Source: Pseudomonas protegens
GTDB lineage: Bacteria; Pseudomonadota; Gammaproteobacteria; Pseudomonadales; Pseudomonadaceae
DNA: 64,000 nt
Assembly (NCBI RefSeq): GCF_003363755.1
Contig: NZ_CP031396.1
Span: forward strand, 4,285,001 to 4,349,000
Direction of reading: 5' to 3'
Part shown: positions 25,837-33,069 of the stretch, piece by piece
How positions within the stretch are numbered: the first letter of the stretch is position 1
Layout: each line of letters begins with the position of its first letter
The notes under the pieces: model-generated
The model's input: the letters and a program-made list of their open reading frames with translations, nothing else
The model's database searches: none
What the model was told of the DNA's origin: nothing
Program-made: the position numbers and the translations under genes

Positions 25837-26712
25837 ATGCTCAATACATCGAAAGGCGCCTGGCGTCTGCTGTTCGGCACCCTGGTGCTTAGCCTGCTGG
25901 CGGCCTGTTCACCGCTCAAGGCGCTTAATTCCCTGACCCCCGACAGCACCTTTATCAAGACCCGGGACATTGCCTATGGCAGCGATCCACGGCAGAAGCT
26001 GGATGTCTATCAGCCCCGGCAGGTGGTTCCCGGTGCACCGGTGGTGGTGTTCTTTTACGGTGGCAGTTGGAACAGCGGCTCGCGCAACGACTACGACTTT
26101 GTCGGCGAGGCCCTGGCCTCGCGGGGCATGGTGGCGGTCCTGGCGGACTACCGGCTGTATCCACAGGTGCGCTATCCGGCCTTTCTTGAAGACGCGGCCC
26201 GCGCCGTGGCCTGGACCCATGAACATATCGGCGAGTTTGGCGCCGACCCGCGGCGGTTGTATCTGATGGGGCACAGTTCTGGTGCCTACAACGCGGCCAT
26301 GCTCGCCCTGGACTCGCGCTTGCTGGGGCAAGTCGGGCTTACGCCGCAGATCATCAAGGGCTGGATCGGCCTGGCCGGGCCCTATGACTTTCTGCCGATC
26401 CGCAACCCTGAGGTGCGCCCGGTGTTTTTCTACCCTGATTCGCCGCCGGACTCGCAGCCGATCAACCACGTCAGCCGCGGCGCGCCGCCGGCGCTGCTGA
26501 TAGCGTCCGATGATGATTCGCTGGTCAACCCACAGCGTAATACCGGTGGCCTGGCCAGCAAGCTGCGAGCGGCAGGAGTACCGGTGCAGGAGTTCTATTT
26601 CTCCCGCACTGGCCACGCCACGCTGGTGGCCGCCCTGTCTCGCCCCTTGCGTGGGCTGGCGCCGGTACTGGATCGGGTCAGTGGCTTTGTCGAGTCGACG
26701 CCGACTCAGTGA
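25837..26712 (+). CDS. Lipoprotein alpha/beta hydrolase (esterase-like)
   Basis: A 291-residue protein. The signal sequence ends in the lipobox LLAAC with Cys24, so it should be an envelope lipoprotein. The hydrolase domain resembles the HSL/carboxylesterase group: VVVFFYGGSWNSGS in the oxyanion position, the nucleophile in MGHSSGAYN (Ser147), an acidic residue in LIASDDDSLV, and His in SRTGHATL. The start at 25837 is the ATG; an upstream in-frame TTG is less likely. The end overlaps the converging MATE gene by 7 bp. Substrate unknown. Confidence 0.82.
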   Translation: MLNTSKGAWRLLFGTLVLSLLAACSPLKALNSLTPDSTFIKTRDIAYGSDPRQKLDVYQPRQVVPGAPVVVFFYGGSWNSGSRNDYDFVGEALASRGMVAVLADYRLYPQVRYPAFLEDAARAVAWTHEHIGEFGADPRRLYLMGHSSGAYNAAMLALDSRLLGQVGLTPQIIKGWIGLAGPYDFLPIRNPEVRPVFFYPDSPPDSQPINHVSRGAPPALLIASDDDSLVNPQRNTGGLASKLRAAGVPVQEFYFSRTGHATLVAALSRPLRGLAPVLDRVSGFVESTPTQ

Positions 26713-28052
26713 GCCCCGGCAAACCAGCCATCGCGTCGTTCCAGGTGCCAGGCGAAGGCTGCCAGGGTCAGGCTGCGCAGGAGCATGAACAGCAGAAAGG
26801 TCAGCCAAAGGCCGTGGTTGCCGAAGCCTTGCAGGCCCCAGGCGAAGGGCAGTAGCAGGAGCACGGTGAGGAGCATGCCGTTGCGCATTTCCCGGGCTCG
26901 GGTGGCACCGATGAACAGGCCGTCCAGCAGGTAGCTCCAGACGGCGATCAGGGGCAGTACGGCAAGGTAGGGCAAATAGGTGAAGGCGGTCTGGCGGACC
27001 TCGGGAATGTTGGTCTGCATCTCGATGAACAGGTGGCCGCCTAGCAAGAACATCAGTGCGAATCCCAGGCTGGCCAGCAATGACCAGCCACCGGCCACCA
27101 CCAGCGAACGGCGCAGGGCCTGGCGATCGTGGGCGCCGATGGCGTGGCCGCACAGGGCTTCCACCGCGTGGGCCAGTCCGTCCAGGGCATGGGCGGTGAG
27201 CAACAGGCCGTTGAGCAGCAGAGCGTTGGCTGCCACCGTGGCATCCCCGAGGCGGGCGCCTTGTACGGTGATCAGGAAAAACACCGATTGCAGGGCCAGG
27301 CTGCGGATGAAGATGTCGCGGTTCACTGCCAGCAGCGGGCGCCAGCTTTGCCAGCGGCGCAGCGCGGCCCAGACGATCCGTCCCGGATAGGCGCGCAGGG
27401 CCGGCCGGGTCATGGCCAGGCCGATCAATGCCCCGGTCCATTCGGCGATCACCGAGGCCCGGGCCGAGCCCACCACGCCCCAGTCCAGGCCCAGGACGAA
27501 CCACAGGTTGAGTGCGATGTTCACCAGGTTGGTAATGAGCAGGATGGCCAGCGGTGCCCGGGCATTCTGGGTGCCGAGGAACCAGCCCACCAGGGCGAAG
27601 CTGGCCAGGGCCGCTGGCAGGCCCAGCAATCGGGTGTGGAAAAATGCCCGGGTCATCTGGTCCAGGCCCGCCGAGGGTTGCATCAGGTGCAAGGCCGCGC
27701 CGCTCAGCGGCACGCCGATGGCCCCCAGCAGCAGTGCCAGGCCCAGGGCCAGCAACAGGCCCTGGAGGAGGATCTGGCGCAGGGCGGCACCATCGCCGCG
27801 GCCGGCGGCCTGGGCGGCAAAGCCGGTGGCCCCCATGCGCAGAAAACCCATGGCCCAGGCCAGGAAGGTATAGAGGCTGGCGCCTACTGCCACGGCCCCC
27901 AACTGATGGGCGTGGGGCAGGTGACCGATCACGGTGCTGTCCACCAGGGCCACCAGGGGCACGGAAATATTCGACAGGATCATCGGCGCGGCCAGGGCCC
28001 AGACGCGGCGATGGGTGGGGCGATGATGCCAATCGGTGATCAGGGGGGACAT
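26706..28052 (-). CDS. MATE-family efflux transporter (DinF-like)
   Basis: A 448-residue protein with about 12 transmembrane segments. The N-terminus VWALAAPMILSNISVPLVALVDSTVIGHL and the internal repeat around FIRSLALQSVFFLITVQGARLGDATVAANALLLN are typical of the DinF branch of MATE exporters. These use H+ or Na+ gradients to export cationic or oxidised compounds; the substrate here is unknown. It converges with the esterase gene, overlapping its stop. Confidence 0.92.
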   Translation of the reverse strand: MSPLITDWHHRPTHRRVWALAAPMILSNISVPLVALVDSTVIGHLPHAHQLGAVAVGASLYTFLAWAMGFLRMGATGFAAQAAGRGDGAALRQILLQGLLLALGLALLLGAIGVPLSGAALHLMQPSAGLDQMTRAFFHTRLLGLPAALASFALVGWFLGTQNARAPLAILLITNLVNIALNLWFVLGLDWGVVGSARASVIAEWTGALIGLAMTRPALRAYPGRIVWAALRRWQSWRPLLAVNRDIFIRSLALQSVFFLITVQGARLGDATVAANALLLNGLLLTAHALDGLAHAVEALCGHAIGAHDRQALRRSLVVAGGWSLLASLGFALMFLLGGHLFIEMQTNIPEVRQTAFTYLPYLAVLPLIAVWSYLLDGLFIGATRAREMRNGMLLTVLLLLPFAWGLQGFGNHGLWLTFLLFMLLRSLTLAAFAWHLERRDGWFAGAH

Positions 28053-28082
28053 GCGGGCTCCTTGCGAGAGCCGGCATTGTAG

Positions 28083-28106
28083 CCTCGGCGGCGAGAGGCG
28101 CCGAGG
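28083..28106 (-). terminator. Hairpin between the small membrane protein and MATE genes
   Basis: An 8-bp perfect stem CCTCGGCG / CGCCGAGG with an 8-nt loop, 14 nt past the stop of the minus-strand gene at 28120. No strong T-run follows. Confidence 0.5.
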
Positions 28107-28119
28107 TTTCAGAAGGGAA

Positions 28120-28413
28120 TCAGTGGATGATCCAGCTCAGCAGCCAGAGACCGAGCACCAGCCAGATGATGCCGAGGATGATCGAGGCGCGCATGAAGGC
28201 GCGGATCGCCGAGTAGAGGAACATCAGGCCGATGATCAGGCCAATGATGCTGACAATGGAGGTGTCCATTCCCAGGGCCCGGGACAGTCCGTCGACGAAG
28301 TTGCCACCGGCGTGGGTCAGGGTATTGAACAACCCGCTGAGCAGGTCGACGATAAACCGGATGACCGAACCTATGGCCTGGCCAAGCCACTCGAAGAAAC
28401 TTTCTACCTGCAT
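28120..28413 (-). CDS. Small membrane protein, unknown function
   Basis: A 97-residue protein starting MQVESFFEWLGQAIGSVIRF. It has an amphipathic N-terminal half and two hydrophobic stretches towards the C-terminus (SIVSIIGLIIGLMFLYSAIRAFM and SIILGIIWLVLGLWLLSWI). The start at 28413 is the only internal Met that gives a compact membrane protein; the 28 codons upstream do not look coding. It is not recognised as a named family. Confidence 0.7.
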   Translation of the reverse strand: MQVESFFEWLGQAIGSVIRFIVDLLSGLFNTLTHAGGNFVDGLSRALGMDTSIVSIIGLIIGLMFLYSAIRAFMRASIILGIIWLVLGLWLLSWIIH

Positions 28414-28522
28414 GTGTGCGTCCTGATGAAAGAGGGGGCGGGTGCCCGAGCTCAACCTTGGGCCATGAATGCCCGCAGCGAGTTCCCTGTTAAGCATAGA
28501 AGCTGCCGGGGCCGCTCATTCT

Positions 28523-28545
28523 GTAGGAGCCGACCGGCCGGCGAA
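28523..28545 (+). repeat. Single REP element
   Basis: GTAGGAGCC followed by GACCGGCCGGCGAA, a variant of the REP head seen at 2549 and 54367, in the 189-bp spacer upstream of the MazG-like gene. Confidence 0.7.
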
Positions 28546-28602
28546 AGCACTCTTGCGTCCCACGGCTATCCCCCGGAAGCTATACGCCTTCAGGAGACCC
28601 CG

Positions 28603-28908
28603 ATGAATCTAGAGCAACTGACCCAACGCCTGCACGCCATTCGTGACCACAACGATTGGCGGCAATTTCACAGCCCGAAGAACCTGACCATGGCCGCCAG
28701 TGTCGAGATGGCGGAGCTGGTGGAAATCTTCCAGTGGCTGACCGAGGAGCAGTCGCGACAACTGCCCGCGGACAAGCTGGCTCACGCCGGACAGGAGGTA
28801 GGCGATATCGTCCTCTACCTGCTGTTGCTATGCAGTGAACTGGGACTGGACATGGACCAGGTGGTGCGCAGCAAGCTGGCGGACAGCGAACGGCGGTTCT
28901 GCTCATGA
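28603..28908 (+). CDS. MazG-like nucleotide pyrophosphohydrolase
   Basis: A 101-residue all-alpha NTP pyrophosphatase. The metal-binding pattern is EMAELVEIFQWL (two Glu) followed by HAGQEVGDIVLYLLLLCSEL (Glu and Asp), the MazG/RS21-C6 arrangement. Such enzymes remove abnormal dNTPs, in some cases dCTP analogues. The start at 28603 is preceded by CAGGAG. Its stop overlaps the cmoM start (28905-28908), so the two are coupled. Confidence 0.88.
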   Translation: MNLEQLTQRLHAIRDHNDWRQFHSPKNLTMAASVEMAELVEIFQWLTEEQSRQLPADKLAHAGQEVGDIVLYLLLLCSELGLDMDQVVRSKLADSERRFCS

Positions 28909-29654
28909 GCGATCGGCATTTCGACCAACTGGCCACTCGTTTCGCCGAGAAGATCTATGGCGGCGCCAAGGGCGCGATCCGCCTTGCGGTGCTCCAGGCC
29001 GACCTCAAGGAAAGCCTGCCCGAGCGGCCGCTGCGGGTGCTGGATATCGGTGCCGGCCTTGGGCACATGTCACTGTGGCTGGCCCAGCACGGGCACCAGG
29101 TGACGCTGGCCGAGCCCGCCGCGCCGATGCTCGAAGGCGCCCGCCAGCGTTTTGCCGAAGCCGGTCAGCAGGCGACCTTCATCCAGGCGCCCTGGCAGGA
29201 GTTGTTGGGGCAGCTCACCGAGCCCTACGACCTGGTGCTCTGTCACGCGGTATTGGAATGGCTGGCCGAACCCCACGCGATCCTGCCGGTGCTGCACCAA
29301 CTGACCAGCGCCGACGGCTGGCTGTCCCTGGCCTTCTATAACCGCGATGCCCTGGTTTATCGCAATCTGCTCAAGGGCCACTTCCGCAAGCTGCGCAAGA
29401 ACGACATGGCCGGCGAGAAGCAGAGCCTGACCCCACAACAACCGCTTGATCCGCGCGAGCTGGCGGCGCAACTTGAGGGCTTGTGGCGAGTCGAAACCCA
29501 GAGCGGAGTGCGGGTTTTCCACGATTACATGCCGGTGGAATTCCAGGCTCGCGCCGAGCTGACGGATCTGCTGGAGATGGAATTGGCTCACCGCCGACAC
29601 CCAGGTTTTGCCGGGCTTGGGCGTTATCTGCATTGGCTGTGCCGGCCGGTCTAA
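28905..29654 (+). CDS. cmoM: tRNA 5-carboxymethoxyuridine methyltransferase
   Basis: A 249-residue SAM-dependent methyltransferase. The SAM site is VLDIGAGLGHMSLWLA (about residues 45-60), followed by VTLAEPAAPML and LVLCHAVLEWL. The N-terminus (DRHFDQLATRFAEKIYGGAKGAIRLAVLQADL) is characteristic of CmoM/SmtA, which esterifies cmo5U at wobble position 34 of tRNA. It overlaps the MazG-like gene by four bases; the following DUF4136 gene begins 11 bp on. Confidence 0.85.
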   Translation: MSDRHFDQLATRFAEKIYGGAKGAIRLAVLQADLKESLPERPLRVLDIGAGLGHMSLWLAQHGHQVTLAEPAAPMLEGARQRFAEAGQQATFIQAPWQELLGQLTEPYDLVLCHAVLEWLAEPHAILPVLHQLTSADGWLSLAFYNRDALVYRNLLKGHFRKLRKNDMAGEKQSLTPQQPLDPRELAAQLEGLWRVETQSGVRVFHDYMPVEFQARAELTDLLEMELAHRRHPGFAGLGRYLHWLCRPV

Positions 29655-29665
29655 CGGAGTGCGCA

Positions 29666-30274
29666 ATGAAACGCCGCCTGGGTCTGATCTTCCTGTGTTC
29701 CGGGCTTGCCGCCTGTCAGGGCAGCAATCCCTACGTCGCCAGTAGCAAGCCCCTGCCACCGGCGCCGCCGCAAGCGGCCAACACCTTCGACCGCAGCGCC
29801 TATCCGGCTCCGCAACGGGACTATGGGCGCTACCGCAACTGGGCCTGGCTCAATGGGCGCCTGCCCAACGGCTCGGCCTGGGCTGACTCGGCGCAGATCG
29901 CCGAGGCGGTCAGCAATGCCCTGGATCAGCAGGGTTTGCGACCGGTGCAAGACCTGCGTCCGGCGGACCTGTGGGTCAGCGCCGACCTGCACCTGGAGAA
30001 GCGCCTGCGCCAGGTCCGGGACGATTATGGTTATGGCGGGTACGGGGGGTACAACCGCTACGGGCCGGGTTACGGCATGTACGGCAGCGTGCCGGTGGTG
30101 CGCACCTACGAGGTGGAGGTCGTGGTGGTCCGGGTCAATCTGTTTGACGGCGCCAGCGGCCAGCCGGTGTGGAGCGCCAGTGCCGAGACCAGCAGCAGGG
30201 GCAGCCTGAGTGAACGTGCCGATTCGCTGCGTGAGGCAGTGCAAAAGGCCATGGCCGCCTATCCTCCCAGTTAG
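29666..30274 (+). CDS. DUF4136 lipoprotein, copy 1
   Basis: A 202-residue envelope protein. The signal peptide ends with GLAAC (Cys17), a type II signal peptidase site. The mature part begins with the DUF4136 pattern (FDRSAYPAPQRDYGRYRNWAWLNG), includes QGLRPVQDLRPADLWVSADLHLEKR, a Gly/Tyr-rich loop (YGYGGYGGYNRYGPGYGMYG) and VNLFDGASGQPVWSASAE. The start ATG at 29666 is chosen because it opens the signal peptide. The second DUF4136 gene follows 41 bp later. Function unknown. Confidence 0.88.
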   Translation: MKRRLGLIFLCSGLAACQGSNPYVASSKPLPPAPPQAANTFDRSAYPAPQRDYGRYRNWAWLNGRLPNGSAWADSAQIAEAVSNALDQQGLRPVQDLRPADLWVSADLHLEKRLRQVRDDYGYGGYGGYNRYGPGYGMYGSVPVVRTYEVEVVVVRVNLFDGASGQPVWSASAETSSRGSLSERADSLREAVQKAMAAYPPS

Positions 30275-30315
30275 CTGAACGATGCCCGTTTTTGCTCTTC
30301 ACGCGGAGAAACAGC

Positions 30316-30873
30316 ATGTTCCATCGAATCGCGTTACTGGTGTGTGCCGCCTTGCTCAGTGCTTGCGCTGCTGACCAGATCAATCATGACTTTGACGCCA
30401 GCCGGGACTTTGGCGCCTACCGCAGCTGGAGCTGGAAAGAACCCGCCCTGCAATATCGCCCCGACGATCCGCGCATCAAGAGTGACCTGACCGAGCAGCG
30501 CATCCGTCAGGCGGTGGCCGAGCAATTGGACCAGCGGGGTCTGCGCCCGGCCCAGGGCGGGAGCCGGGCGGACCTGAATGTCCAGGCGTATCTGATCGTC
30601 GAAGACCGTCAGCAACAGGTCACCACCCACTATGGTGGAGGCTGGGGTGGCCCATGGAATGGCTACTGGGGCGGCCCGATGTACAACGAGACCCGTAACA
30701 TCACCTACAAGGTGGCGACCCTTCAGATCGACTTGCTGGACGGTAAGGACGGCAGGCTGGTGTGGCGTGGCAGTGATGAACAAATGCTCAGCAGCTCGCC
30801 CAATCCCGCCGACCGCACGACTGCGGTGCGTACTACGGTGATGCGAATCCTGCAGAACTACCCGCCGCACTGA
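30316..30873 (+). CDS. DUF4136 lipoprotein, copy 2
   Basis: A 185-residue lipoprotein with a signal peptide ending LLSAC (about Cys16). The DUF4136 core is clear: INHDFDASRDFGAYRSWSWKEPALQY, LDQRGLRPAQGGSRADLNVQAYLIVEDR, a Gly/Trp-rich loop (HYGGGWGGPWNGYWGGP) and IDLLDGKDGRLVWRGSDE. It is a diverged paralogue of the preceding gene in the same order of elements. The pair probably arose by duplication. Function unknown. Confidence 0.9.
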   Translation: MFHRIALLVCAALLSACAADQINHDFDASRDFGAYRSWSWKEPALQYRPDDPRIKSDLTEQRIRQAVAEQLDQRGLRPAQGGSRADLNVQAYLIVEDRQQQVTTHYGGGWGGPWNGYWGGPMYNETRNITYKVATLQIDLLDGKDGRLVWRGSDEQMLSSSPNPADRTTAVRTTVMRILQNYPPH

Positions 30874-31050
30874 GGCCTTTACCAGGCAGTGGCACCGGTT
30901 TTGGCAAGCGCCGCAGACAGCCTGTGGCGCGCCTTTGCGCCGACAGTCAGGCGAGCTGGCAGCCTGCCAGCGCAGGCCCGGGCCTTTGACTACACTGCTG
31001 TGCATCGATGGAGAGTGCGCTCGGCTGCGAGCCGGTAAAGGAGTGCCCCG

Positions 31051-33069
31051 ATGTCTCCTCTGAAGCGGTTTACCGGCCCGGCCCGTCAACGTGGCGCCAT
31101 TGGCCTGATGGCGGCAACGACCCTGGGCCTGGCGCTGTTGCTGATGCTGCTGGTGGTGGACAGCGGCCGGCTCTACATGGAGCAGCGCAAGTTGCAGCGG
31201 GTAGCGGACAACGCGGCGCTGGAAGCCGTCAGCCGTGGCGGCAATTGCCTGGCCGGCCTGACGGCCGCCACCTATGTCGGGCAGAGTGCCGTGCGCAATG
31301 GCTTCGTCGTCGCCGCCGGCAATACCCTGACCACCAACTGCGGCTTCCTGAGCACCGGAGCCGACGGTTTGCGGACCTTCAATGCCAACCCGGCGCAGTC
31401 GGCGGCTGTGCAGGTAATCGCCACGAACACCGTCCCCATCAGTGTGGCCTCGGGTGTTGCTGCGCTGTTCTCGCCAGGTCCGATCAACCTCACCACGCAG
31501 CTCACGGCCACAGCCGTTGCGGCTGCCCCCACGCCACCGCTGGCGCAACTGAGCATTCGCAGCACCATCGCCACCGTCAACAGCGCCAACTCAGCGTTGC
31601 TCAATGCCCTGGTGGGCAACATGCTCGGCGGCAGCGTGAACATCAGTGCCGTGGGCTGGAATGGCCTGCTCAACAGCGATATCAATTTGCTGAGCTACCT
31701 CGACCAACTGGCCATCGACCTGGGCGTCGCCGCCGGCAACTACACCCAGTTGCTCAACACCCAGGCGAGCCTGACTCAACTGATCCAGACTGCCGCCACC
31801 GTGGTCCAGGCCAATGGCGCGACCGCCGACATACTGGCGGCCCTGGGGAGCCTGCAGGCGGCGGTGAGTGCTCAGATACCGGAGCTGGAACTGGCGGACA
31901 TCCTGAAACTGCAGACCGGTGCCGTGTCCACCGCGCTGGATGCCAACGTGCAGCTGTTCCAACTGCTGCAAGCGATGGTTCAACTGGCCAACAGCAAGAG
32001 CGCGGTGGCGGCGGTAATACCGGCCAACCTGCTGGGCCTGGCCAGCGTGACGGTCAGGGTCAAGGTCATCGAGCCACCGCAGTTCTCGGCGGTCGGTGAC
32101 CCTCGGCTGGCCATCCTCGATCCGTTGGGAGCCAATCGCATCTATGTGAGCACAGCCCAGGTACGGACGCTGGTTTCGGTCAACCTCACGGGCCTGTCCG
32201 GGGTGACCGGCCTGGCCAATGCCGTGCTGGGGCTGGTGGGTTCGCTGACGCCGACCCTCAACAGTGTCCTGAGCCTGAACCTGGCGGCCACCATCAACTC
32301 CGTGGGCTGCCTGCTGGGCGCCGGCTGCCAGCAAGTCGACCCGCAAGTGCTGCCTTCTCCGCGAATCGACATCAACCTGGAGTTGGGGGGCGCCAAGGCC
32401 TACGTCACCAACTACAGCTGTCCGACGGGCAACACCGGAAGCAAAAGCCTCACGGCGCACAGCGAATCGTCCCTGGCCGACATCAAGGTCGGGCAGATTG
32501 ATCCCAACACGACGTTCTCTTCCTCGACGCAACCTGTGGTGACGCCGCTGCCGATCATCGACCTGGGCATCTGGACCTGTCGCAAGATTCTCGGGATCGG
32601 CAGTTGCGGGCCAGCACGCACAGCCTTCGCCGCCGGGGGCATCGGCATCATGGTCGACGCTTCGCTGGGGCTCAGCCAGACCGGGCCGAACCTGGGGCGG
32701 GACCTGACTTACTCAAGCGGTGCGCCGGATTTTTCCGTCCCCCCGAACGTCAACCAGGCGCCGAGCTACCAGAACGCTGCCCCGACCAACAACCTCTTCA
32801 ACAGCCTGTCGGGCACTATCTCCGGGATCAGCCTGCAGGTTTACCAGCCGGTCAGCGCCAACCTCCTGGGTTCGGTGGTGGCGGGCGCGGGAGGGCTGAT
32901 CAATGGTGTCACCAGCCTGATCATGCCGTTGATCAGCAATCTGCTGAGCCCCTTGCTCGATCCGCTGTTGAACAACCTGCTGGCGGCATTGGGGGTCAGC
33001 CTGATGGACGTCGAGGTCGGTGCCAACCTCACCTGCGGGCAGACGGGCAGGGCCTATCTGGTGATCTGA
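31051..33069 (+). CDS. tadG: TadG-like pilus assembly protein
   Basis: A 672-residue protein with an N-terminal TadE/G-type region: QRGAIGLMAATTLGLALLLMLLVVDSGRLYMEQRKLQRVADNAALEAVSRGG, a transmembrane helix (about 15-37) followed by the conserved DNAALEA motif. The rest is a large periplasmic part rich in Asn, Leu, Val and Ala, without an evident von Willebrand A motif. AAAGGAG precedes the ATG by 7 nt. It is detached from the main rcp-tad operon and its 3' end overlaps pprA by 16 bp tail-to-tail. TadG is a pseudopilin-like envelope component of Flp pili. Confidence 0.8.
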   Translation: MSPLKRFTGPARQRGAIGLMAATTLGLALLLMLLVVDSGRLYMEQRKLQRVADNAALEAVSRGGNCLAGLTAATYVGQSAVRNGFVVAAGNTLTTNCGFLSTGADGLRTFNANPAQSAAVQVIATNTVPISVASGVAALFSPGPINLTTQLTATAVAAAPTPPLAQLSIRSTIATVNSANSALLNALVGNMLGGSVNISAVGWNGLLNSDINLLSYLDQLAIDLGVAAGNYTQLLNTQASLTQLIQTAATVVQANGATADILAALGSLQAAVSAQIPELELADILKLQTGAVSTALDANVQLFQLLQAMVQLANSKSAVAAVIPANLLGLASVTVRVKVIEPPQFSAVGDPRLAILDPLGANRIYVSTAQVRTLVSVNLTGLSGVTGLANAVLGLVGSLTPTLNSVLSLNLAATINSVGCLLGAGCQQVDPQVLPSPRIDINLELGGAKAYVTNYSCPTGNTGSKSLTAHSESSLADIKVGQIDPNTTFSSSTQPVVTPLPIIDLGIWTCRKILGIGSCGPARTAFAAGGIGIMVDASLGLSQTGPNLGRDLTYSSGAPDFSVPPNVNQAPSYQNAAPTNNLFNSLSGTISGISLQVYQPVSANLLGSVVAGAGGLINGVTSLIMPLISNLLSPLLDPLLNNLLAALGVSLMDVEVGANLTCGQTGRAYLVI

